Shown one piece after another: positions 37,130 to 49,237 of a DNA stretch of 64,000 nucleotides; position 1 is the first letter of the stretch; each line of letters begins with the position of its first letter. Made by a program: the position numbers and the translations under genes. The notes under the pieces were generated by a model that was not told the origin of the DNA, searched no databases, and saw only the letters and a program-made list of their open reading frames with translations. The stretch is taken from NCBI GenBank assembly GCA_003254925.1, contig QANZ01053186.1, forward strand, positions 449,637 through 513,636. Direction: 5' to 3'. Source of the stretch: Chamaecrista fasciculata. Lineage: Eukaryota; Streptophyta; Magnoliopsida; Fabales; Fabaceae.

Positions 37130-37308
37130 TCTTATATTATATGGCTCCACCCCTTTCTGGTCGTCCATATTTTAAAACTATAGTACAAAATTAATAATAA
37201 GAGAAAAATTATTATTTGATCCCTTCTTTTTTACTGAGTTAACAATTTAGTCCCTCATTTATTTTATATACATATTTGCGTGCCCGTTAGGACACGCAAA
37301 GCCTCTAG
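37130..37308 (+). mobile_element. Non-autonomous mini-Helitron
   Basis: 179 bp: starts TCTTATATTATATGGCTCCA after an A and ends with a hairpin (GCGTG at 37278-37282 paired with CACGC at 37293-37297, plus CC/GG inside) followed by AAAGCCTCTAG and a T. That is a textbook Helitron end. It is an internally deleted relative of the copy at 31980. Confidence 0.82.
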
Positions 37309-37584
37309 TATCATATATTATTCAACTAATTAGTGGTATAAGTATTCTCATAAGTTATTTTCTCTCTAAAAAATACACATTTTCTCACTTCACTTTTGAA
37401 CAATAAGATTAGTCACAGTTGATGACAGTGGATGTTTTGAATAATATGAAAAAAAAAAATGTGTATTCAAGATTATATTTTCAACATATTTTCAAAGGCA
37501 ATTTATGTTTATTTTTAAGAATTCAAATATATGTATAATTTCCTAAAAAAAATTTGAGCGGAAACGCAACTCACAATAAATAAA

Positions 37585-37750
37585 GAAAAATGGATTCTCT
37601 ACATTTTTCCTCTCTATGTTTCTTGTAGAATATGAGAAAGAAAAAGAAAATGTGGGTCTTACATATTATTTCATGAGATTTACATTTTTTTCTCTCTTCG
37701 TCTTTTTTTTTTTCTATAACTCCACGATAAAAATGTATAGATAAAAAAAT
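37585..37750. mobile_element. Small fold-back (MITE-like) element
   Basis: CTCTACATTTTTCCTCTCTATG and TTTCTTGTAGAATATGAGAAAG resemble the right arm of the element at 27061 read on the other strand, and the pyrimidine-rich right part can pair with the purine-rich centre. Ends are uncertain. Confidence 0.4.
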
Positions 37751-38152
37751 GCGACATACAAAAACTTTAGCGTAACTTATATTCAAACCCTTTTTCCACT
37801 CTTCCACTTCTATCTTCAATTCTGCCTCAGCTTTCATTTCCTCGTTTTTGCTTTTTGATTTAATGGATTTTTGTAATGATAGAGTTTGTAACTCTAAGAC
37901 TTTAACTTCCCTTGTGGATGCTTGTTTATTTTTCTGTCTTTTAATGAATTTCTATTCGTTATCAAAAAAAAGAATTTCTTCCTTATTTATAGTCTTCTTC
38001 ACGCTCTTATTCTTTAAACTCACTACGTGGGACTTTGACAAAATAAAAGAAAACCCCAACAAAAACACTAACGGATGCATCATCAAATCATCATAAAACA
38101 AGGATTTCTGACAGTAGTTATTTAATTAGATCTTCGGACCACATAAAAAAAA

Positions 38153-39279
38153 GGTAAATTACAGAAAAGGGCTATGTGGTTTGACCCATTTTCAGATAGG
38201 GTCTTTGTGGTTTTAAAAAGTGTCAACTTGGGGGCATGTGGTTCCTCCGTTAGCAAATAGGGTCTCAGGTGGTTTTTTCCATCCAAATTAACAGAATTAA
38301 GTTAGAATAAATTTTAAGATGGACTGTTTTGTAATTTGAGCATTTTTTCTATTAAAACAAACTTTAAAAAGGACTATATTGCAATTTTAACAAAAAGCTA
38401 CTTCATTCCCACATTCTTCTCATTCATCTTCGTCTTCTTCACCTAAATCATTTGTTTCCTTGACCACGTGAATCGCCAACCCCTCCGTGCAATACGTCGG
38501 GGGCATCGGAACCTCAATCCTTCGCCGCCGATGATGACTTCAACAGCCGCATAAACCAATTCCGCCTCCGTTACGGGAGCGACACAGGGAAGAAGGCGGA
38601 ACTTCGTTTTTTCTGGGTTCGTGAACAACTCCGGAAGGACGGCGAGCGGTGGCTCGCGGCGGAGATCTGAGTTTGTTATTTTGGATTCGTGAACAACTCG
38701 ACGGAAGCTGGGTTCGTGAACGTCGCCGGCGCTTTTCTGGGTTTGGAGCATTGGAGAAGACGCGTTTCAAACGTCATCGTTCTTCGGTGGAGAGTGGCGG
38801 TTCGCGGCGAGTTCTGTACAGATCTGGTCGGCGACGGCTTCTTCTTCTTCCCCATCAAGTTTTTTGTTGTGCATTCTTTGGTTTTCTCTTGTGCATTTCG
38901 GTCAAGAACTTCTTCAAAGAGAACCAACAAAAGGAGATGTTTAGAGTTGTTAATTGTTAATTTGAATGAAGGAAGAGAAGACCACCGAACGCACTAATTG
39001 TTTGGGGGAAGAAGCCACAAATTGCTTTTTGTTTAGAGTTGGTCCAAATTGCAATATAGTCCTTTTTTAAGTTTTTTTAATAGAAAGAAATGTTCAAATA
39101 ACAAAACAGTCCATCTTAAAATTTATTCTAACTTAATTTTGTTAATTTGGATGGAAAAAACCACCTAGGACCCTATTTGCTAATAGAGGAAACCACAAGC
39201 CCCCAAGTTGACACTTTTTAAACCACAGGACCCTATCTAAAAATGAGCCAAACCACAATGTCATTTTCTGTAATTTACC
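38153..39279. mobile_element. Long-TIR element, MULE-like, with a coding-like insert
   Basis: The left about 240 bases (GGTAAATTACAGAAAAGGGC onward) and the right about 240 bases are inverted copies of each other, with matched blocks such as TTAAGTTAGAATAAATTTTAAG. The flanks are A runs (TAAAAAAAA / CAAAAAAAA), consistent with a 9-bp duplication but low in complexity. The interior is strikingly GC-rich compared with the arms. No transposase is present, so it is non-autonomous. Confidence 0.82.
38464..38670 (+). pseudogene. Coding-like fragment captured in the TIR element
   Basis: A 68-codon open frame with no start Met, ending TGA, with plant-exon composition; it includes SFAADDDFNSRINQFRLRY followed by GSDTGKKAE. 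The charged, periodic sequence looks like real protein, not chance. I do not recognise the family. Downstream, the phrase GGGTTCGTGAACAACTC is repeated three times with variation, so the insert was rearranged. Confidence 0.45.
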
Positions 39280-40278
39280 CAAAAAAAAAAATAGCTATAT
39301 TAATTTAGAGTGCACTGAACTCTTATATATGTAACACAAGTAGTTTTTAAAATTAACTAGGGTACATTGCTCGAATAATATATATCAATTATCAATGAAA
39401 AAAAAAACTCACCATCGGAATTCACTCTCCGGCGGATGCTTCGGCCGGAAAATAAGAAGAACGACGACGTCAATATTGGCTCCTGTTAATTTGCACGCGC
39501 GACTAGTGCTGAGTTTTGGGTATTTTAATTTGCTAATGAAGGGACAGTGCATATTTAATATTAACCTATTCAACTTTTTACTGGAAGAAATCATGATTAA
39601 TTTTACATTAAAAATATTTTAAAAATTATACAAGTCTAATCTGATTAGTGATTAGTGATTACTAAAAGCAGAGAGAAGATCTAGAAAAGAAAAGGCAAAG
39701 TACGTAGGGATTTTTTTCATAATGGCATTGGGGGTGATTTTTTTTTCTCGAAAAATTCAAAGAAAAATAATTATAGGCCAAATATGATATTTTGATAAAA
39801 TATTTATTTATTTTTACAAAAATTATATTAGTATCACGTGTAAATGCAATTTAATCTCGTTTGACAATTAAACTTAAAAATATACATACATTACATGCAT
39901 CAAAATGTTCAGTACTTCAGTTACATCTAATTTACGATAAAAAAAATTCTGAAATTTTGGAAAAAAGCTATTCCTAAAAGATAATTTATGTTAAGAGGTC
40001 CAAGGCAGGAATATATGAAGGAAAAAGAGAGAAAAAAAGTTTGTACAGTTTGAGTGAAGTCAATTATAAAATTGTGTTTGGAGTTTGGACTGTCATCCAT
40101 TTTCACTGCCACTTTTACCCTTCCAAACAAACCCAAAGTCCCTTTTGCACTCACTTTCCCTTACAAGAAATGACAAGTATTTCACCATGCCATCATGCAT
40201 TCTCTTACACTTTCTCTTTCTGGATCCAAAAAACCTAAAAAAGGAATTCATAAAGTCGTGAGTCAATGGTACTGATAT
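39280..40278. other. Intergenic DNA
   Basis: No gene or clear element seen. Short open frames here have no recognisable motifs. Confidence 0.4.
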
Positions 40279-40543
40279 ATGAGTAAATTAATAATTTGGT
40301 TCTAAAAAAATCACCGAATTGATAACTCAGTTCTTAAAAGATTGAAATGTATGTACAATTTAATCACTACAAAATCAAAACAGTATACTTTTTAATCCTT
40401 GAAAGATTAAAACAGTCTACTATTTAATCCATAAAAATGACTAATTAGTATACTATTTTAATTTTTTAGAAATTAAATTATACATTTCAATCATTCAGGA
40501 ACTAAGTTGTCAGCTCAATAATTTTTAGTTTACACTAATATAA
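40279..40543. mobile_element. MITE-like palindromic element
   Basis: The left half, GTAAATTAATAATTTGGTTC then AGATTGAAATGTATGTACAA, recurs in inverted form at the right (TACATTTCAATCATTCAGGAA, then TCAATAATTTTTAGTTTACAC). About 265 bp, no coding content. Similar diverged stretches occur near 17640, 25640 and 61080. Confidence 0.6.
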
Positions 40544-41288
40544 AAGATATATGCCCCATCTAGATATATTTCTATCCAAACAATCATGATGCTGCCTGCG
40601 TTTCGATCACTTTATTTGGCATTATACGTTAAAGCAGCCAGTCACTTTTGTATCAACAATCCTTTTCCATCAATTCCCAAGCTAAAAGGTTTCCAACCAA
40701 AATGTGTCAAGTAATTAAGAATATAGAAATAACAACTCACTTAATTAAAGTAGGCGAAGACGACAAATATAAATTCATTTTAACCCATATGGAACATATA
40801 TTAATTTATGACTAACGTATATATTAATTTCATTTTAATTAGGATTTACATTCGAGGCTATTAGTTAAGTTAAGATAACCCGTGGTTACTACTACATGCA
40901 TGACTGTTTAAGCTTTAATTTAATAAACTTAACAATAAAAGTTCTATATATGGGCATCTTTCATATATGTACATAGTAAAAACAATTTTCTTTCAAAATG
41001 TTAGTGCATAATTTTATTTTTCTGGGAGTTAAATTCTTTAACTTTATTTTTATTAATATTATTTAATTTCACAAGATTAAGAAGGAGATTAGTAGAAATG
41101 AAATTTGGTTGATGATCGAGTAAGGTTAGTAAGCGAGAGAGGGATTGAAATGTATGGTCCATAGACACGTGCAAATGATGACATTGTCTTCCCTAGCTAA
41201 TGATGAATTCCCACCGATTCTTCCACTGTGTGGGATCCACTTTCTTGGCATAAGACCCAACTTTGCCAATATTACAATTAATTAGACT
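40544..41288. other. Intergenic DNA
   Basis: Nothing recognised apart from AT-rich sequence. Confidence 0.4.
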
Positions 41289-42450
41289 TCAAAGTCCTAT
41301 TTTGGTCCCTCAGTTATGCTCAATGTTCTAAATTGGTCATTCAGTTATTTTATAATCCATATTGGTCTCTCAGTTTTTCAAAACTTGGCACAGTTGGTCC
41401 CTAAAACGTTTTCCATCCATTTTTTTATTAAAAAAAAATAAAAATAAACTTTCATCGCCCAAAAGTTTTATTTTCTTATATTAAAGTTCTTTCTTTTTAT
41501 AATAAGATCAAAACGAAAGAAAAAGAAATAAATTAAGATTTTTAACTTAATTTTCCAAAAAACACAACTCTCTCTGTTTTCCCAAGCTGGTGACGGCGGC
41601 CAGATCTACGTCATCGCCGACTCCTCCGACAACGACTCAGCAAACCCAACTCCGAACACTCTTCGACACGTCGTCATCCAAGACGAACCACTCTGTATTG
41701 TCTTCTCCGGCAGCATGGCCATCATCCTCTGCCACGAACTCATCTTCAACAGCTTCAAAACCTTCGACGGTCGTGGCACAAATATTCAGATTCACAGAGA
41801 CAAAGATCTCCAATAAAACTTAGCAAAACCCAAAAACTCAAACTCGAACGCACAAAGAGAAAACATAGTAGATCCTTGGATATTAGGAGTGAGAAATGAA
41901 AAACAGAGAGAAGGGTCTATGAGTAAGAGAATATATACTTCTCTTGCTCGAAGAGAGCAGTGGAGGCAGCAAAGCGAAGACCAGAGAGATGAGGAGAGTG
42001 AGGTGCCGACGGTGACGGTGAGAAAGCCATGTACCTGCCGCCACCGGCGTCGACGCCGGACGATGACACGACTGGCCAACGGTAAGAGAGGTGAGATCCA
42101 ACGACAGCCACGACGTCGCTGCAATTTTGGGGTTTGGGAGTGCATGAATGGTAATGAGAGAGAGAGAGAGTTGTGTTTTTGGGAAAATTAAGTTAAAATC
42201 TTAATTTATTTCTTTTTCTTACGTTTTGATCCTATTATAAATAGAAAAGAACCTTAATATAAGAAAATAAAACTTTTAGGGGATGAAAGTTTATCATTCT
42301 TTTTTTTCTAACGAAAAAATGGATAGAAAACATTTGAAAGACCAACTGTGCCAAGTTTTGAAAAACTAAGGTTCTAATATGAAACGAAAAATAACTAAGT
42401 GATCAGTTTAGAACATTGAACATAACTGAGAGACCAAAATAAAACTTTGA
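41289..42450. mobile_element. Pack-MULE-like element with very long TIRs
   Basis: The outer about 280 bases on each side are inverted copies: the left starts TCAAAGTCCTATTTTGGTCC, and the right, read on the other strand, starts TCAAAGTTTTATTTTGGTCT. Matching continues through TTGGCACAGTTGGTC and the A/T-rich inner arms to GGAAAATTAAGTTAAAATC. The about 600-bp GC-rich interior includes a pectate lyase fragment. I could not identify a clean target-site duplication, so the superfamily call rests on TIR length and gene capture. Confidence 0.82.
41589..41795 (+). pseudogene. Captured pectate lyase exon fragment
   Basis: Sixty-nine codons read GDGGQIYVIADSSDNDSANP, TPNTLRHVVIQDEPLCIVFS, GSMAIILCHELIFNSFKTFD and GRGTNIQIH in one open frame. 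This is the family-1 pectate lyase block that runs from the (G)GxIYVVTDSSD motif to the DGRG motif. Only this piece of the enzyme is present: the catalytic region, signal peptide and other exons are missing, so it cannot cut pectin. It is flanked on both sides by the inverted arms of the element, which shows capture and not a decayed gene in place. Some substitutions (for example Cys in EPLCIVF) suggest decay since capture. Confidence 0.88.
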
Positions 42451-44984
42451 CCTTAATTATATATGGTCACTTCCTTTTATCTTTGACCCACAAAAATAAA
42501 ACTAATTTCCCAAATCAAAACTCTTCCACATTTAAGTTCACTTCTTAACAAACTTTAAAAAAAAAAAAAGGAATTACCTTAGCCGCTGAAGAGACCAAAG
42601 CTAGAATTTTGTTGGAGAACCCATAAGAAAGAAGTTTACAGGAGAAATATTGTAAAACTACTATGATATGTGAGCTAAAAAGTATTTCATAAATATGAGT
42701 TATTATGAAAATCTCGCAATTAACGTGCATTAAAATGAAGAAATAAATGTTATAAATCTTTAAATGAGCGGATGACCACTTGAACAATAAACTACCAATC
42801 AAGATATATCACTTTTAAACCTAGTCTAGATCATCAATTTTTTCGCTATATGACAAATCTTGATCCTCATACAGCTAATCTAATTACCCACAACGTACAC
42901 CAAAATTCCTATTACACAACACTAGCACGGCATGCAGTGTTTCCGTTATACATATCTATGGCTTTTTATGGTGCTTCCTCATCCTTTTTGATTATATAAA
43001 TATATTTGTCAGACCATGTCCTTTTTAATATATTTTTCCTACTTTTAATTTAATGTACTATATATATCTTCGCTTAGTTGGTAAAATAATATGAGAATTC
43101 TCGTCTACTTTTAGTGAGAATTTTTTAGATTAATATTCATTTCCACAAAAAATATAACAATTAGCAAATTTGTTAAAGATCGTTTAATTAAGTATAGATC
43201 AAGAAGGAGTTATAGAAGAAAAAATATATGAGCAGTCTTCATCATACTGATAACTTAGATGAATAGTTGAATCCTCACTGGCATATTCAAATATAAAGAA
43301 ATCCGAAAATGGATGGTTTCATATCAAACTTATTTTAACTAGATAGAAAACATACAAAAGAGAGATAAAATGAATTAAGGGTGGTTTGCCACCATCACTG
43401 TAATTGCTCTTATAATGAATAGTACAACAGAAATTGGTTACAAAAATGATAACAGAAAGCAATCTAGCCCTACAGGCTACAAGCCAAAATATTCTAATAT
43501 ATATAATATCCAATATTTTGGTTTTAAGATATTTTTACACAATTTGTGTAAAGTTCAAAATATTGTAACATACTTAAATACTAAAATATATTAATTTCGT
43601 CCAAATATCTTAGATCAAGGATTTTTTTTCATAAATAATATATAATAAATATTTACTGTATGAGTTGAATACTCGGTCTCCTGAAAACCTAATTAATTAA
43701 TCCAAACCTAGAATGTAAAATTTATATGATACCATAATTGGTATATATATATATATGTAATTTAATTATTCACACTCTCAATCTTCATTTAATCAATCCT
43801 ATACAATAATGTATATATCATAATTAGTTTCCATCCTCAAGTTACTAGTATGCATGCAAATGCTGCTACCCAATTGAATTAGCTTACAACTTATTATAAG
43901 TATAACGCAGCACCTACAATATATAATCATAGTCATACGTCAGAGAACACAAATACGAGATGACGTGTCTATGGCCTGTCCTTATCTAATTGAAGTAGAA
44001 AAATGATACTAATGCATTCAGAACTATTATTAATCTAAACTTTAAATAAATAAATAAAGAGACATTATGATTGAAATGTTATCAGGACTTAGGAGTTAGG
44101 AGGTATATATATATAAGTTTGATTGCCCAGCTAGTAACTATTATAAAGCAGTACAGAGACAGTGTAGAATTTTTTTTTCTTTTTTTTTTTAAGCATCAAG
44201 CCAGAGACAGTGTAGAAGTTATTGGACACAATTACACAAATATTTAAATTAGTCAAATTAAGAACGGAATCATGAAAACCTAAATAAATATATAGATATG
44301 TGGATCGAAATTAAATAGCTATATATAGGAATGACAATTGGCATAGATAGATAAGAAGAAGAAAATTGGTTTGTCGTTATTGAAGGAAGACGATATAATA
44401 AAATTAAATGTGGTGCAATCAGATACGGGATCTAAAATTATGTGAAGCCAAATTAATAAGAGGCCCTCCCTCAACCTTATTATCTCTACTTTGTCAACTT
44501 TGATATCATTATCCCACGATCTCGACGTCCACCAATAGTGACATCTACCAATCACATATCAGATTTAAAAAGGATCCTAACTTTTCTTTTTATTTGTCCT
44601 TATTATAATATTACTCAATGTTTTAACTTATAACTGCTAAGTTTAAGTTTACCATGCAACCCTCATTAATATTAATGTTCTTAGTTCCCAATTAATGCAA
44701 GGCCTTGTTCCTCACAAAATTTTAAAAAGTATGTTTCTCATCATGAGTGTGGGTCATATAATATATGATGATAGACAGTCAATTAACTCTCATATATATA
44801 AAGTTGGCTCTCTCTACATAATTGAAAGGAAGATTATATACACTTTTTTAAAAAAAAAAAACGATCAATCAAAGGGGAAAATTAAAGGAAAACGAAGAAA
44901 AGTATATCAGTTTACAGAAAACTAGTTCTCAAATCACAATGAGCTGGTTAGCAGAAGAAGTCATGCATTGTATATATAGGAAAT
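42451..44984. other. Gene-free AT-rich stretch
   Basis: No gene recognised. A CGCTTAGTTGGTAAAATAATATG stretch near 43073 resembles a SINE A-box but no B-box or duplication follows. Short AT microsatellites occur at about 43742 and 44105. Confidence 0.4.
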
Positions 44985-45323
44985 TATGAAGCATGGACAC
45001 TAACATGGACACGGGACACGATACGGACACGGACACACTGACACGCTAGATTATTAAAATTATACGACACGACACAACATATATTTATATATAAAAATAA
45101 TTAAAAATTCATATTTATGAAAATTTAAAAATTACAATATCTATTCATAATATATATCATATGTGATATTATTTTCTATTGTTTGTCATAATAAAGTCAC
45201 AAAAATTGATTTTATATTTTGAAACTTATGAATATATGTCGTGTGAGTGTCCTACGAGTGTCGGACACAGACACATCTCTGACACAATAACACGCTATCA
45301 AAATAAAGTGTACATGCTTCATA
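44985..45323. mobile_element. MITE with TATGAAGCATG ends
   Basis: TATGAAGCATGGACACT at the left is matched by the inverted AGTGTACATGCTTCATA at the right; subterminal arrays of GACAC on one side and GTGTC on the other (GGACACGGACAC, GTGTCGGACACAG) also pair. The centre is A/T-rich. Repeats of GACAC near both ends look like transposase-binding arrays of hAT or MULE elements. Confidence 0.72.
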
Positions 45324-45509
45324 CATACATAATATACAAGAGAGGAGAGGAGTGAGCTATAATTAATTAAGGAGATTTCGGAGGGTGACAAGGCTAGCTA
45401 GCTAGCAACCCGGTCGGATTAATGATTAAAATTGATTTGTCATGCATGGACCATTCCTGAATAGTAATATTATCGAATTTTTTACGTTGATGCACACATG
45501 AAATTTCAC

Positions 45510-45540
<31 letters not shown>

Positions 45541-47203
45541 TCTTTCGTGGAAATTGGACTTCAATAACATAAAGTAGTCACATTATATATATTTTCGCAT
45601 CATGCATTCATGCTTTTGGAATATCTTTTTGTTTCATACGGACACCATCCTCATCCAGCTAATATCGATAAGTAATACTTCTCATCACCATAGTTTAATC
45701 ACATACTCTTTTATATAATTATAGATCGACAACAAAGTCGGTGGTGTCCGTAGTCAGGTGTGTTTCCCATGTTTTTTTTTTTTGCTAAAAAAAATTCCTT
45801 TTCTTTTACCAGGTTTGTAGGATATTACTTCAGTTAATTCAAATTCGATCTATGTCACATATTAGACTGAAAAAATCTCCTAACAAAAATAGTTGCATCA
45901 TGTTAATTTTAAAAAAGAACTTTTTGTCACTGTTATTTGTTTAAGTAATATATACTGTATATAGTAGTATATGTGGAAGGAGAGTTTATTAATTACCCGG
46001 AAAGCTTGGTGCGTTTTCACTTTTCACAGTCGTCTCTTCCGATCAAGAGTTGAACATATATTGGTAAATGATAATGATGATATATATATATATATATAAA
46101 AGCATATAAATATGTTAGGAGTGAAAAAGGAACATGCATTAATTCACGCTTGGGCTTGCGGTTGCATGTCTTTAATGATTGACCATCATGTATTTTGACC
46201 GAAACACGTGTGCCGTTTATACCTCTCGTGCGCACATATTGAATCGCACGTGTATATACATGCATGCATTTGAATACAATGTGCTCAGCCAATTGCTTTC
46301 AGTCGCTGCTCGCTCTAAAACGTAATCATATATCGTGAATAGTAATCGAAAAATTAATGCTGCGCCTGTGCTCACTCATACCTCATCACTTAACACCTAT
46401 TTTTGCAATTGCTATAGCTGTAGCTGATAATATGTATACATTTTGATAGAGTATAATATTATGGATATAGGTAGCTTAGCTAAATAGAATTAAGTAAAAA
46501 GTATTTGGGAAATTATTGGAGGTACAGTTCCCAAAGTAGTAAAAAATGGGTGGTATGGGTTTCAGAATTCAGATATATGTGTGTGTGTAGGAGTTTGTAT
46601 TTTAACAATATCTATCGCTTAAAAGTCTCTTGTTCAAACAAAAAAAAAACGCTTAAAAGTCTGGAACACAAAAAGACGGCATTCACACCAACCTTCTTAA
46701 AATCCGTATATATCTAACACAAAATAAAATACTTATTAGTGTTCCATTTTGAAATTGAATAATTCAAGATTTTTGGGATTGGCAAAGAGTCTTTCAATTT
46801 TCTCAATTTCGTCCTTCTTATATATTCACCCACTCATTTCTTTTCGATCACTTTATTGCTCAAAAGCTTTGTGTGAGAGAGGCCACCGAAAAGCATGCAC
46901 ATCTTATCATGAAAGCTAAGCAAGAAAAATAAAGGTAACCCGATTTGACGGGCCAACACACACACACACACACACACATTGTTCATTACTATACTTTAGT
47001 TAAAAACTTGTTTGGAGGGAAATGAAATATAATTAATCATTAATTAAAGTGAGGAAAATGCAAAGTCAACCGCACCTCATGATTTGGTCTTGGGTTTGTT
47101 GGAGGCACCACCTCATTTCCCACTATTATTCAACATTATGATTGTCATGCACATTGGTGCATGGTGTATTATGATGGATCAGGAATATATGAGGATATAT
47201 GTC
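45324..47203. other. Intergenic DNA upstream of WOX4
   Basis: No gene recognised. AT microsatellites at about 45509-45540 and 46078-46097 and a CA repeat at about 46957-46978. The last few hundred bases would hold the WOX4 promoter. Confidence 0.45.
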
Positions 47204-47210
47204 TATAAAT
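47204..47210 (+). promoter_or_regulatory. Possible TATA box of WOX4
   Basis: TATAAAT. It is only 6 bases before the first ATG (47216) but 57 before the ATG at 47261; if it is the working TATA box, transcription would start after 47216 and the downstream ATG would be used. Confidence 0.5.
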
Positions 47211-47260
47211 AATAAATGGGAAGTGCGTATGATTCACTTGTGCATAGATCATTATCTAGG

Positions 47261-48361
47261 ATGGGAAGCATGAAGGTTCATCACCAGTTGGCACGTGGAT
47301 TTTACGAGCACGAACCCTCCTCTCTCTCCCTTGGCTTCAAACGCTTACGCCCTCTTGCTCCCAAGCTTCACACTTCTACTACTAATACTACTTCTTCTCC
47401 TCATCATTTTGATCTCAAGACCTTCATCAGACCCGAAAGTGGCCCCAGAAAAATCCCTAATTCCACTTCCACCACCCTCCTTCATAACCATGTCACCAAC
47501 AACAAAGATTCACCTTCTTCACCCCACCTCCGGGTATATTTTTTCACACGTACAAAATATGTTATGAAAGCTCTTTGTTGGAATCAAGTGCTTACCATTA
47601 AGAAAAAACTATAGTTGTTAGTAAAGAGTCAAAGACGCAACTCTATTTTTTTAATCCACAGTAAAACAGAGGTACAAATGTCATGGTTTGATTATGACTT
47701 GATTTCACACATGAACTTTCGCCATGGAATAATTGATATTACACCTTGGCTAACACACTTCACTTTGAATTTACGTTATGCAATGTGTATATGCATGCAT
47801 GCATTGAAATTAAATTTATAGTTAATTTATGTGCATGTTGGTCAGGTGGAGACGCATCCGGGAGGGACACGGTGGAATCCGACGCAAGAACAGATAGGGA
47901 TATTGGAGATGCTGTACAGAGGAGGCATGCGAACTCCTAATGCTCAACAAATAGAGCACATCACGGCTCAACTTGGAAAGTATGGAAAGATCGAAGGCAA
48001 GAATGTCTTCTATTGGTTCCAAAACCACAAAGCCCGCGAGAGACAAAAGCAGAAACGCAATAATAATAATAATATTCTTCTTCACTCTAATAATTCTCCT
48101 CCTCCTCCTACTACTACTAATCATAATAATTCTTCCATTATTACAACCACGTTCATGAGTAGTAGTAGCACTAGTACTATTAGTACTAATCTCACTTTTC
48201 ACACACACCAAGAGGATCTTCATCACTTTAACACCTTGAGAAAGAAGAAGTGTATAAGGACCTGGGAATTTGATGAGTGCTTTGAACAAAAAAGCCTGTC
48301 GTCGTCACGTGATACTACTACAACTCTGGAGCTTTTCCCATTGCACCCGGAAAGCAAATGA
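47261..48361 (+). CDS. WOX4: WUSCHEL-related homeobox 4
   Basis: Transcription factor that promotes vascular cambium and procambium cell division downstream of CLE/TDIF peptide signalling. Exons 47261-47533 and 47846-48361 join in phase 0 to 262 residues. Family-specific features in order: [20 protein letters not shown] at the N-terminus, [24 protein letters not shown], the WOX homeodomain beginning [19 protein letters not shown] and ending in the recognition helix [15 protein letters not shown], and the WUS box TLELFPLHP four residues from the end. These N-terminal motifs separate WOX4 from other WOX genes. An in-frame ATG at 47216 would add 15 residues lacking in known WOX4 proteins; the position of the TATA box also favours 47261. 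The region after the homeodomain is a low-complexity tract of Asn, Pro, Thr and Ser built from AAT, CCT and ACT trinucleotides. Confidence 0.95.
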
Positions 48362-48919
48362 AGGGGTTTCACTTTCAATTTCACTTTAGGAGTTTAAGAG
48401 AAATAAGAATAGATTACAAAAACAAATCTCTTCTTATCTCTCTTTAGTTCCATTAACTCTACATGCCTATGTTCCAACCGGTTATTCCATCGATCATCGT
48501 AATTACTGATCAGTTTCAACTACTTGTTGCTTAATTAATTTCATTCCCGTATGTACGTCTTGCTTTGTATTGGCTAATTAATTAAGAAGAAATTAATTAA
48601 AGACGTATATACAAAGTGGTCTTTTCTCGATCGAATCTTGTCTACTAACGTAATTTGAAACCCAAGATTTGATGCATGTACCTGTTCTGTAGTGTTATAT
48701 ATTGTTGATTACAGCTTGGTATGTGGCAATGTTGATTGAAAATGAAACCGTCGCTTTTGACTACATGCATGACTTTAACTTAGGCTTTTAGGTTAAAAGG
48801 GAAGCTATACGCTGAAGTCCACGCACCTAATCCTTCTTCTCTGTTCCACCGCCTTCCACCCTTACTTTCACATCAATCAATATGTTTCAATTTTAAAACA
48901 TTAAATATGCACAAAATTT
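48362..48919. other. WOX4 3' UTR and spacer
   Basis: Probably WOX4 3' UTR followed by spacer. A loose inverted repeat around 48565-48625 (GTACGTCTTGCTTTGTATTGG against ACAAAG...GACGTATATAC) is present. Nothing else seen. Confidence 0.4.
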
Positions 48920-49237
48920 TTCTCAATTTTGGTCCTTGTACCAAATAATCAAATATTTTTAAAATTCTTAATTTTGTACAAATTACTATTTTTATTAGTT
49001 TTTTATTGAAAATATCATTTTTGTTTAAAAAAATTTATTAACTACTAGTAATTACAACTAATGAATTTAATGAAAAGATTAATAAAATTTATAAAATGAA
49101 AATGGATGTAGTAGTGGAGACGAGCTAGAGAGATAAACTCAAAAAATAAAATTATTTTTTGATACAAAAAATTATTAAACATTCTAATTAACTTTTTATA
49201 TCAACATATAAAAAGAAAAAAAAAACTCAAATTAAGG

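Noticed and set aside
38649..38997. Open frames on both strands inside the TIR element as possible genes
   Set aside because: Overlapping, without known motifs, and inside repeated sequence; only the 38464-38670 frame looks protein-like.
47216..47260. Upstream ATG as the WOX4 start
   Set aside because: It adds residues not seen in WOX4 proteins and lies only 6 bases after the likely TATA box.
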